From positions 23,374,001 to 23,438,000 of the forward strand of contig CM114273.1 in NCBI GenBank assembly GCA_050084515.1: a stretch of 64,000 nt of DNA, written 5' to 3'. Below the pieces are notes generated by a model that worked only from the letters and a program-made list of their open reading frames with translations, was not told the DNA's origin and made no database searches. Each line of letters opens with the position of its first letter. Position 1 is the first letter of the stretch. Source of the DNA: Blasia pusilla. Its lineage: Eukaryota; Marchantiophyta; Marchantiopsida; Blasiales. The position numbers and the translations under genes are program-made. Of this stretch, positions 54,866 to 64,000 are shown one piece after another.

Positions 54866-55320
54866 TAAGAAATGCCATGTCTAAGTCCTTTATGGAGTAA
54901 TCTAGTCTTTTCTAATGACATGCCATTAATTTATAATAATTATATTTAAACATTTAATTAAATTAATAAAATTCCATGTCACATCCTCTAGTCAGTTTTA
55001 GTAACTAATTAATACTATAGTATGCCACCTAGACCTCTCTAGTTATATGTAGTTGTATTGGACTTCAATTGTAAGTGACTAACAAGCCATATCCACGTCC
55101 TTTATGCACTAATCTAGTCATTTATAATGCCATGTCATTACTTTATAATAATTGTTTTTAAAATCTAGAAAGAAAATTCCATGTCATATTCTCTAATCAT
55201 TCTTAGTAACTAATTAATACTATATGCTGCCATCTATGACTCTTTAGCTACATGTAGTTGTAATTTAGTTGTATTGGACTTTAGTTGTAAGTGACTGAAT
55301 GCTAAATTCACCATATTCCT
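54866..55320. repeat. Two tandem copies of a unit of roughly 215 bases
   Basis: GCCATGTC.AAGTCCTTTATG, TAATCTAGTC, TTATAATAAT, AAAATTCCATGTCA, TTAGTAACTAATTAATACTATA and GTAGTTGTATTGGACTT occur in the same order starting near 54875 and near 55090. Copies are clearly diverged. Confidence 0.7.
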
Positions 55321-55367
55321 TCTAGTGTGGAAATATTATGATACTACCACCAAATATATGAATGTAT

Positions 55368-55385
55368 TGCACGTGCATTGCTAGT
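55368..55385 (+). mobile_element. Possible Helitron-like 3' end (palindrome followed by CTAGT)
   Basis: TGCACGTGCA at 55368-55377 is followed by TTGCTAGT. Helitrons end with a short hairpin and CTRR before T. Here only three bases separate hairpin and CTAG, fewer than usual. No 5' partner is identified on this side. Weak. Confidence 0.25.
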
Positions 55386-55389
55386 CCCT

Positions 55390-56780
55390 TGTGAATAATT
55401 TTTATGTCCAAATACTAAGAAAATTAAATTATAATGTGAGTGCACATTTGCAATGGACTTGAATATATATATATATGAAACTCAAAAATTAATTAGAATT
55501 TGGAAACTTCAAAGCAAAAATTATTTGGAAAAATGTTTAACAATATTTTGTAACAAAAAATAAGATCAAAAATTGGATGGTGATATTCTAAACTTTGAGT
55601 TTGTAGAACTAGCAACTTGTCTTATCTGTATGATACGTGCATATTGTGCCACATGATTGTGCCATATCTAAGTTAGTCAACAAGTTATGTTCTACGCGTT
55701 GAAAACATAGAGAGTCAACGGGTTTAGGTGCAACTTTCTCCTAAGATGTCTGATGAGATTGGTAATATAAGGAAAATATGGGGGCTGGTATTTTGGCATG
55801 AGAGAGGAAGAGAGGTGAGTCTCTCTTCTAAAAATACGACAAAATCCTTTACCTCTCTTCAAAACTTTCTCTTGTTTTTTAAGGTTCTCCTCTACTTCAA
55901 ATGCAAGAAATGTTTAAGAGAGTTTCAAGTGGACCAGATTGGGGCAAAAACTAACCTCATTTTTCAAACCTTAATGTAAAGCCCACTTTATACAAGCTTA
56001 AATCACTCTTCGTGTAGGCCACATCAGGGAGTGAAGGGTATCAGACTTCTCACTAGATGAAAAGATTATGGGCTCTTAATCCAATACCACCATCTTCCTT
56101 TCCAACACTTTGCTGCGATTCACACAATCATTGATGATAATCTTGCAAACAAAGGAATTGAAAGAGAGGAGAGATGATTTGTTGATAGGCACTTACTCAC
56201 AGACTCCAATATCCCATCGTAGTTTGTTAGAATCATGCTCGTTGCAAGAAAGGGATACTAATGATGGGCTTAGACTTGGAAGTGAGGGTACAAAATGTTG
56301 ACTTGGATAATACATAAGGAGTAAAGAATCATTTTGGGTTTGTCGAGTCTCATGAGATGAGGCATTGTAATGGACAATTTATCAGAGATATATGATAAAC
56401 TGTCATCAGCAGGTCTACAAAGATGGTGTGGATGTGAATTTGGTACAAAGTGGAGGGTTTACTAAGAACATAAGGCAGTCATCCAGACCTGCAACCTATC
56501 GAAATTCGACAAGCTGTAAGACCTATCATATTTGAAAATTCTTGCTACTCATGACAAAACCTTGGTAAAAAAAAAGAAAAAGAATGAAATGAATAGAAAG
56601 TCTTGCATACAGACATGCAATCTGTGCGAATCCAACAAGTTGCATGACCTGACAAGTGAAGAAAGAGTTGCAAGATATGGCTCATCAGAGAAGAGGAAAA
56701 AGTAGAATGAGGAAAGACTGACACTTTCTATATGTAACATAACTCCATTAGAGGGAGAAGATACATGAGCTCCTCTTGAC
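55390..56780. other. AT-rich, no gene recognised
   Basis: Short ORFs at 55728-55979 and 56110-56301 lack motifs. The phrase GACCTG.AA... AATTCGACAAG / AATCCAACAAGTTGCATGACCTG is repeated near 56490 and 56610. Confidence 0.35.
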
Positions 56781-56781
56781 C

Positions 56782-57685
56782 TTACTTCATTCCAAGATGG
56801 GGAAGGGTCAAAGAATTATCCACGACGTCATGTACACATACGAATCCTTCACGTGGAATAGGGAGACCGGTAAGTAACTCAAGTCTTGGTCTTACATAAG
56901 TAGTTGGATCAATGGTAGAAGCTTCTTCAATAACTTCATGGAAACTCAAATCTTGGTTAGGTAATTCAAGTCTTCCGCTTGGCAATATGCAAATGTCCTT
57001 GCTGCATCGAAGATGAACTTCATGATTTTCTCCTACCACAACTCTATTCTCATAAGTCGTGAAAAATATGAGCATATTATAAACAATAGGCACAAATCAA
57101 ATGTGACTCATGAACAATTTTGAGCGGGGCTGTAAAAAGTAGAATAGATACCTTATGAATTGACTAGTAATAGTCAAAGTCTCCATATTTTGAAAAGTTG
57201 GGACATTCTAAACTATCAAAGGAGCATCAGCTTCAACATGAAATGCTTTCCTTCTTCTTTTTTCTATACTCATGATACTAGGTCCTCTTTTTTTCTTTGA
57301 GAACTTCCATTTTATCTACACGAATGACACGTTTTTGTTTTTGGGCTCCGCCGTGTAGAACCTTTGGAAAATCAAATATACCGATAGGATTTAATGGATT
57401 GGGAAGTCTACAACAACACATGAGTTAAAAAAAAATATTAGAAGTAGAGAGTATGTAGGCTTGAAACTTGGGCATGCTAAATGATCATGAAAGGTGTGAA
57501 AACTTACGTCGGAGAAATTTTAGGATGGAGTTCATCTTCCATGGTCGTTTGTTTTGTTAAGATTTCCTTACAAAGGGCACACCTTTTTTGTTGTGCGTTT
57601 GCAAACATCAATTTTTGAAAGTCACACAAATCCATAGGATTTGATGGAATAGGAAATAGGATTTGATGGAATAGGAAGTGTGTGC
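56782..57685 (-). pseudogene. Unrecognised multi-exon coding remnant
   Basis: On the minus strand a piece with LPIPSNPMDLCDFQKLMFAN and CALCKEILTKQTTMEDELH ends at a GTAAGT donor (about 57509). It joins in frame, through TGTTGTAG near 57405, to LPNPLNPIGIFDFPKVLHGG and RVIRVDKMEVLKEKK. Another frame continues with KRRRKAFHVEADAPLIV and a GTATCT donor. The last piece is 57093-56782 (TYENRVVVGENHEVHLRCSK, TTYVRPRLELLTGLPIPREG). The words LPIPSNPMDLCDF and LPNPLNPIGIFDF look like a duplicated motif. I do not know the family. Frame breaks suggest decay. Confidence 0.4.
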
Positions 57686-57785
57686 AACAATTGGGGGGAA
57701 TGGATGATTAAAAAATATATATACATATACTTCTATTGGTTGGCACCAACCAGGAGCGCAACAACCGAGAGCTCCACCAGAAAGA

Positions 57786-57833
57786 GCAGCTGAAGCACGA
57801 GCGCCACAGCTGCTGCGCTCGTGCTTCAGCTGC
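57786..57833. repeat. Perfect 19-bp inverted repeat, 10-base loop
   Basis: GCAGCTGAAGCACGAGCGC at 57786-57804 pairs perfectly with GCGCTCGTGCTTCAGCTGC at 57815-57833. The G/C-rich stem would make a very stable hairpin in RNA or a cruciform in DNA. Confidence 0.95.
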
Positions 57834-57977
57834 GGCCAAATTAGAAAAAAGCTATCTACTCTAGCTATCTCATGAGGCAGAATGAGAAAACACTTACATG
57901 TTGAGCGCAACTTTGACCATGTCTAAGCACTAGCAGCGGCAAGTAGCAAGGGATCACCCGTGGGGAAAACGTGTGGA

Positions 57978-58060
57978 CAGGGGTTGAGTGGAGGGGGTAG
58001 AGGGGGAGGATCAAAGGGGGCCAAGAGGCAGGGGTGGAGGGGAGGGGCGGAGTGTCGAAG
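57978..58060 (+). other. G-rich strand with possible G-quadruplex motifs
   Basis: At least eight runs of four or five G occur in about 80 bases (for example GGGGTGGAGGGGAGGGGCGG). This strand could fold into G-quadruplexes. The ORF at 57960-58148 is glycine-rich only because of it. Confidence 0.7.
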
Positions 58061-58372
58061 TGGGTTGGTGACGGCCAAGTGGTCTAATCCATTAGATGTA
58101 GCCCTAATGATTGATCTAAACGTTGCCGCCTCCTCCAGAACCCGCTAGAGGAGGCGGTATGCTCGTGATCCATCGTGCTGAACCCTAAGCGTCCGCCCCT
58201 CCATTAGATCTAACTATTAGGGTGAGATCTAACGGATTCTATAGGAGGAGGAGGCTGTGTTTAGGACTGGTTCTGGAAGGGTCTAGATCCTGTGAGAGCC
58301 CTAAGCAAAGGTTTGGTTGGTGTCAAACCTGGCCTGTGGACAAAACCAAGCACCGTCGAGCTAGGGTAATGT

Positions 58373-58420
58373 TAGGTTAGGGATAGGGTGGGGTAGGCTA
58401 CCGAGCCTATCCCTAACCTA
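58373..58420. repeat. 15-bp inverted repeat TAGGTTAGGGATAGG
   Basis: TAGGTTAGGGATAGG at 58373-58387 pairs with CCTATCCCTAACCTA at 58406-58420 around an 18-base loop that itself contains GTAGGCTACC. Confidence 0.9.
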
Positions 58421-58424
58421 GCCT

Positions 58425-58740
58425 TTTTCCTTTAAAAAAAAGTTTTTAAAAACTTCCCTATTTTTTCTCTATTCTCTTTCTCTATTTTTCCCAAAAGTTT
58501 CTCAAATTTTTTCCTCTATTCTCTTTCTCAAGGTTCTTTATTTTTCCCTAAAATTATGTTTAATTTTTTTCCCAAAAAGGAAAGAATTCCCCATTTTATT
58601 TTCTCTCCTTTTTTTCTCTCTTCTCCATCTATTTTTTATTTTTAAATGATTTCCATTTTTCACTTCCTTCCCTTATTTTCCCCTTTTTTCTTCCCATTTA
58701 ATTCTCTCCGTTCTCGTTTATACTTCTTTCTTTGATTGGC
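58425..58740. other. Pyrimidine-rich tract
   Basis: Mostly T and C on the plus strand for over 300 bases, with a short purine interruption near 58575. It resembles the tract at 31462-31740. Both follow sequence with GATCTAACGG words. Confidence 0.75.
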
Positions 58741-58914
58741 AATTAGAGAATGAATAGAATGTATTGTAAACACTTCATTTTCTTTTTTCTTAACAATTAC
58801 TAGTTTCATGTTGTGTTATGTAGATGGCAAGTGTCGGCAGGTTATTATTGGTCATGGAGAGACAACCACTCGGTGTTATAACAAATACACAATTTCCATA
58901 ACATGTTTCAAGGA

Positions 58915-58918
<4 letters not shown>

Positions 58919-59005
<87 letters not shown>
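58919..59005. repeat. TA microsatellite
   Basis: About 43 uninterrupted TA dinucleotides. The Ile-Tyr ORFs on both strands are artefacts. Confidence 0.98.
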
Positions 59006-59008
<3 letters not shown>

Positions 59009-59009
59009 T

Positions 59010-61000
59010 AAGTAGAGTGGAGGAGCTTTTTTATTCAAGTCTCTCTACGGACACGGTGCTAGGATGCACCTTGAACTCACCACTGAGTATACTTGTTTTC
59101 TCTCTACTCAATCTTTGATATTACCCGCCTACTACCTTCCAGTTTTCCAACTGAGAAAGGTTCCCTTCTTGCATTTGTGCCCTCTAGCTATCTAGATCTT
59201 TCCTGATTCCTTATGGTAGATTGGTAAGTTGTCTAGAGTACTCAAGTTGAATACTTGTAGATAGATAGGGGAGACGTGGTAAGTAGACATTCATACAATA
59301 GGTTTCTAAGTAAAGCTACAAGTTGCAATTAAGCTTGCATTTCAAAATAAGCTTTACATGAATGCCCATCTTTCTATTCTACTTCGATTCTGTAGACTCC
59401 GGTTCTCCTATGGTTAAACCGTTATTTGAATGTTTAATACTACACCTTCACATCTTTTCCCTTTTAGAGGACTTTCATTAGTCCCGTGTGTATGTGGGGT
59501 AGACCTGACAGGCACGTTCAAGTCGACCGGGACCTCTTCTAAGAAGGTGGGCATTGTTCATTCACGTTACGGTGTGGTGAACCTTTTTATTTCTTCGCAG
59601 AGGCACCCTCGAATTTGCACTCTCTGTCATTTTTGGGCCTCCCCATGTGGTATTGGGGGCTCCCTTGGACTTCTATGTAAATATCCTTTTGTAAGCCTTC
59701 AACTTCCTTAGGAAAATATCCTTTTTCGGATTACACAGGCCCCTCCCCGCAGCAAAGAGAGAATCTTCTATTGCATCTTCAAAACCTAGAGGATGCTCGA
59801 GGCTGAGTTTTGTCCCCCAAGGAGTGTGATTACTTCCATTTACTCAAATGTGTATAGTCCTCATGAGCTATGGGGGACCATTTGAAACTTTCCAAAAGTT
59901 GAAGATCAACACTCTTTACACTGTAATGTTTTTTTGATGAAGGCCCTTGGGAAACGACCGTTCCCTTTCCTTGTGTCGACTTCTTTGCGGTTATTCTGGT
60001 TGTCATTTTCATTTGTAGTTTTCTAGCCTTGATATGTTGCGTAGTGTTTGCAAAGATCGTTGAGATCTGGTTGAAGGAGTAAACATTTACTTGATTATGA
60101 GGTTGAACAACGCGTTGTATCAGCTTGTGAGTGAGCACTGCATTTGCACCTTGTAATGTATAAATATAGTAGTGCATGTATAGTTCCCGAGAGCATAACT
60201 CTTCGAGGAGGGAGTGGCTCTCTTCATCAATGGACCACTTTCATTTTGATCGTAATGGTCAATAAGACAAAATTTGAATGTGTGAAAGAAACCGTTACAA
60301 AATATGCATCGGACGTAATAAAACCCCAAAGTGTCATGTTAGACGGTTGCAAAAGTGTACCATAAGACTCGAAATGAATAAGCTATCCACACTAGCCGAA
60401 ATTTCCACGTGTAAGAAGGAGAGTTGTTTGTGTTAGAAGAAGGCACTCTCCCATAATAGTAAAGATTTGAGTGGCCCTAATGTTTTACACACCCATGAGA
60501 CAGATATCAACTAATGCGGAACGAACGTCCATCCTGACGAAAAAAGAGGGCGTTTGATGTTGTGAACATAAATTTTGTTAAGTCCCTAGAGTGTTTATCC
60601 GGGAAGTACAGATGACCTCCATTAACGGCCAAGAAAATTCAATATTAGCGGACTTCATAATTTCCTGCCTGCATGAGATAAATGAACTAACGATGGGCAT
60701 GGACGTCCAACCATAAGAGGCATGCATTCTCTTATGGTACCCTACACCAACGGAGGGAATTTGACAATCTATATAATAAGTGGCGACCCCATATGCACAA
60801 TACGAAAAAATAGCAACATGTTTGGATTTTTTCCTTAGATCCTTCTAGATGGGTAGAAAGAATAAAATTGAATTGAATAAGAAAATAATTTTTTTAATTA
60901 ATAATATATATAATAGATAATAATAAAATAAGTATAAAAATAACCAAAAATATAACATTAATCCTTGACTCATATTTGATGGGAAGGAAAAAAATTTCAA
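59010..61000. other. No recognised gene; one protein-like minus-strand ORF
   Basis: The minus-strand frame at 59830-60177 (115 codons, words VNVYSFNQISTIFANTTQH and SVKSVDLQLLESFKWSPIAH) reads more like protein than chance, but I do not recognise it. The plus-strand frame at 59430-59711 has no motif. Confidence 0.3.
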
Positions 61001-61510
61001 TGGAGAAGGAATAGATATTTTATAAATTTTATGGAAGGGTGTAATTATTTAGGGGAGTGGAATCTCATTTAAATTTGAAGTGAAGAGTGTGGAATTACTT
61101 AGAATAGCGAAATGTTAATACTCTTCTAAGATTTAAGAAAATAAAAACTAAAATTAAAATTTTAATTGAAAAAAGTTTTAAAAAAAATATTCATGTTAGT
61201 TCATATTTTGGGAAAGGAAAAGGGAAATGATTTAGTTAATTAAAATTAAGTTATAATTTATTTAGTGAATGCCATTTTGGTAGGAAGAGTGGAAAGGGAA
61301 GAGTAGAAATGGGAGGAATTCAATTAAGGGGCCCCCTAACAAACTAGTGAAAAATTTTCACTTAATGGAAATGATTCAAACTTTTATGAAGGAGTGAAAT
61401 TATTTAGGAGAGTTAGGCACTATTTAAAAGTGAAATGCTATCACTATTTTAAAGATTTAAAAATTAAGATTATATTTGAATTTCAAAATGAAAATATTTC
61501 TACACTATTA
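61000..61510. repeat. AT-rich repeat in two copies with GGGGCCCCCTAAC end-like word
   Basis: GAAGG.GTGTAATTATTTAGG.GAGT with ATTTAA..TGAAG...GAAATG and ATTTAAGA.. words near 61040 recurs near 61390. Between them TTAAGGGGCCCCCTAACAAA (about 61324) looks like the end of a small DNA transposon, but the opposite end was not identified. Confidence 0.45.
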
Positions 61511-62109
61511 TAAATTTTACTTACGATCCCTACAAAGGGCCCGTAAATCATGGATCTCCATCTTATGTTGACACATTGCTTTAAAGTGTGAGGGGCTATG
61601 GGAAAGGCTTTTATTATATGACACGCATTTACGATGCGCGGTGATGCTGAGCGTAGAGAGAATGCAGGTTGTCGATATTATATGATATGTATATATGCAT
61701 TATGCATTATCAATACGTGGTGACACGGCGGTGGTGAGCGCATAAAAAATGTGCAGTGTTTAGATAGCCTTGTGCAGTGTGCACCTTAGTTAAGGCTCGT
61801 ATGAGAACAACTATGCCGTTGTCGTGTCAAGAGCCTTTTCTTCGAGTAAGGGCAAACCTTCCAACTACGGCAGACGTGGTCAATGCAAGGTGAACTCTCT
61901 AAGAAGTTCTCCTTTTTCAATACAAAATTATTATGTATACTCTCTATTCTCTCACGATAGGTATCACAAATGGAAGTGCCGAGGCGATCACTTCTTTGTA
62001 ACATGGGATCCATAAATTCTTAACTATAAAATCCCTATAAACTACTTTACGCTTGTACACAAGGAAGATAAGACAACTAGTGTTAAACCCTACTTGAGCA
62101 AGCTTATTG

Positions 62110-62310
62110 ACGTCCATGGATCACTATATAAGGACATACAAAGTACAATTCCATGTCCTTCCATATGTGACGATAGGAAGGATCATCGGAGTTGGAGATT
62201 GAATGACCTCGTTCATGAAAGCCTCCCCGAAGTGATAAACTAAATAGCGAAAGAACCAGTGCCTATCTACAAAGAGTATCTTGATATGGTATGGATTGAG
62301 GTAAGGAAAG
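62110..62310 (-). CDS. Unrecognised conserved coding remnant, copy B (LFVDRHWF motif)
   Basis: On the minus strand the frame reads LDFPYLNPYHIKILFVDRHW, FFRYLVYHFGEAFMNEVIQS and PTPMILPIVTYGRTWNCTLY, then TAG near 62120. After the stop, GSMDVNKLAQVG still matches GMDLNRPSQV of copy A at 38041-38220. The similarity covers about 80 codons. The differences favour synonymous sites. The family is unknown to me. This copy is too short for an ordinary ORF search because of the stop. Confidence 0.55.
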
Positions 62311-62354
62311 TCGAGCGAAACTCGTGCTCCACCCCATCCATGTTTGACAGACTT

Positions 62355-62615
62355 TCTCTACTCTTCTCAAGAATGGGTTTTGGCGGAGTTATTCTCCCAA
62401 GAGGGATAATCCACTCTCATTGGAAAAGTAGCAAGCCAAAATATTCACTATTTTAGTATGACTAAACTCTTCTAAGGTGACAAACCTCTTATCTCCACAT
62501 ACACACCACACTCTAAAAACCTCTCGAAGAATAGACCATGTTACTCTCCCAATAGGGGTGATCTACTCTCATTGGAAGAACAAGCAATCTCAAAACCATA
62601 CACTCAAGAGTGACA
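62355..62615. repeat. Imperfect duplication with CTCTCATTGGAA words
   Basis: CTCCCAAGAGGGATAATCCACTCTCATTGGAA near 62395 recurs as CTCCCAATAGGGGTGATCTACTCTCATTGGAA near 62549, each followed by AGCAA.C..AAA....CACT. The spacing is about 153 bases. Confidence 0.75.
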
Positions 62616-62619
62616 CGAG

Positions 62620-64000
62620 AGACTCAAGATGTGGTATAGAAGGTGATGAACCCTTGAAGGTCCCTCCTCTTTATATACTCACAAATGATCCACAAGAGTA
62701 CGAAATAGAGCAAATTTTATCTTGTGCCATATGGTTTCCACTCAAGACTTAACCAATCATATTTTGATACAAGTAAATTTCCTTTTATCTATTCCAAAAT
62801 ATCTTCTTTTACCCACTTGATATTTTCCAAATTACCCCAACTAATTTAGCCACCAACCAAACATACTTTTTATTTTCATTAAAACATTAACTCATTATTT
62901 ATTTTTATAAAATCATTTTTATTTATTATTTCTTTTCTTAAAATTGAACCCGCATAAAAAAACACCATAAAAAAATTTACACATGAATTTTTTTTTCCTA
63001 AACTAATTTATTTAATACTAATTAAATATTTAACGAGGACGGACTTTATTATACGGGTGACTTGCGCGAGCTAAGACACATGAAGACGAATGATTCCCTT
63101 CCCGTCTTTATTAATTTCTTCCTACTTGTGCTGCGTAGGCCTTCTCGACCAGTGTTGGTTGCCGGAGTGTGTTCAGGTTATGTCTTCTCAATGCACATGT
63201 ATGCGTGCTTAATTCCATTAAGTGTTTAGCTTGTAGCTACTACCAGCCTTGCGCTCATCGATGAGCTTATGAATTTCTTTAATAGTCTCATGCCTGCTTT
63301 GTTGTTTTTGTGCTATCATTGGTTCAGATGTTGCTGCGCATCGACTCATATTTTGTCTTCGAGAAGATCCGACGGCTAATTGTCGGCATTCATATTAACA
63401 CTTGAAATGGACGAGTAAACCAGGGTGTACGCCGCGTGTCCCATTCTGAGATGAAACAATCGTCCATGGGCAAAAATCTACGTTCGCACAATGGATCACG
63501 CTACTATATTTGGAAGTGCATCCCAACCTATACCTTTCCTGTGTGCATTGCCACAAAAGGTTTTTCGGTATTGATCGACATGTGCCTCTCAATACCTGTT
63601 TATGGAGTACAGAATACAGCAACGCCAATACATTTGCGTATTTCTATTTCTTAGTGGAAGGTCTGCAGCATTTTTGTTTCATGTTTTTCATGAGAATTGG
63701 ATCCTACGTCTTTCTGACTCGCCTCCGCAAGTACTCCGGAAGGTGTTCTCGTTTCCAATTTTTGAACATCCGTTTGTGTCCACAATTTCCCTTGCTTTTA
63801 GGGTTGGCTTTTTCGTCTGCGAGAATTGCGTTCCTGTTTTTTTGGTGCGTGCCCGGGTCTCAGGTTTGTGTTTGACACAACGCAGCACTATTGGTAAAAA
63901 ATTCTTGCCATCCGTGCAAACCTGGTAAGTGGTCACAAGAGGGTGAGGACAGATTCTTTGGAGCTTCTAAAAAGTACGCTTTTCTCTTCTGAACTCGTAA
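62620..64000. other. No gene recognised to the end of the window
   Basis: AT-rich to about 63050, then mixed. The ORFs at 63510-63875 and 63602-63928 overlap in different frames and are rich in Phe and Cys without any motif. Confidence 0.35.

Noticed and set aside
55368-55385. Firm Helitron 3' end
   Set aside because: The hairpin is short and too close to CTAG, and no partner start is identified; kept only as a low-confidence feature.
58790-59118. Ile-Tyr repeat ORFs on both strands
   Set aside because: They come entirely from the TA microsatellite.

Overview
The window looks like nuclear DNA from a land plant. It has spliceosomal introns with GT-AG borders, plant-type genes (an F-box/LRR protein like SKIP1, a type III polyketide synthase first exon with the intron at the family's conserved cysteine codon, and the end of an ornithine aminotransferase) and typical plant transposons (MULE, Ty1/copia, Ty3/gypsy, CACTA, Helitron-like). 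The species cannot be read from the sequence. The mix of gene types would fit an early-diverging plant such as a bryophyte or lycophyte, but that is inference.

Layout. 1-5.3 kb: remnants of host genes (a possible IDD/SGR5-like zinc-finger protein tail and a type III PKS first exon) among short tandem repeats. 5.3-9.5 kb: a decayed Mutator-like (MULE) transposase on the minus strand, with a 105-bp tandem array in an intron and a 171-bp duplication at its 5' side. 9.5-14.4 kb: no recognisable gene. 15.0-16.4 kb: the one gene that looks intact, a two-exon SKIP1-like F-box gene of 305 codons. 18.7-31 kb: nested mobile DNA. It holds a short dispersed repeat in three copies, a Helitron-like 5' end, a complete but dead copia element with LTRs and a 5-bp target duplication, an unrecognised ORF, and an R2-like non-LTR element with C2H2, reverse transcriptase, CCHC and restriction-like endonuclease parts. 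31-38 kb: minisatellite, pyrimidine-rich DNA and two gypsy fragments in opposite orientation. 38-42 kb: an unrecognised, decayed multi-exon gene on the minus strand and AT-rich repeats. 42-44.5 kb: an iron-dependent alcohol dehydrogenase pseudogene. 45-49 kb: microsatellite, a 105-bp tandem array and an exact 64-bp tandem array next to a CACTA-type terminus. 50.2-50.8 kb: the last two exons of ornithine aminotransferase. 52.1-53.5 kb: a CACTA TNP2 transposase with two in-frame stops. 54-64 kb: mostly AT-rich non-coding DNA with tandem repeats, a hairpin, a G-rich strand, a TA microsatellite and two unrecognised coding remnants.

No operon-like or pathway-like cooperation is visible. Only the F-box gene seems able to make a full product. 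The other coding signals are transposon proteins, host gene pieces, or unknown proteins broken by stops and frameshifts. The least explained signal is a pair of diverged minus-strand segments (near 38.1 and 62.2 kb) that encode the same unrecognised protein motif and differ largely at synonymous third positions.
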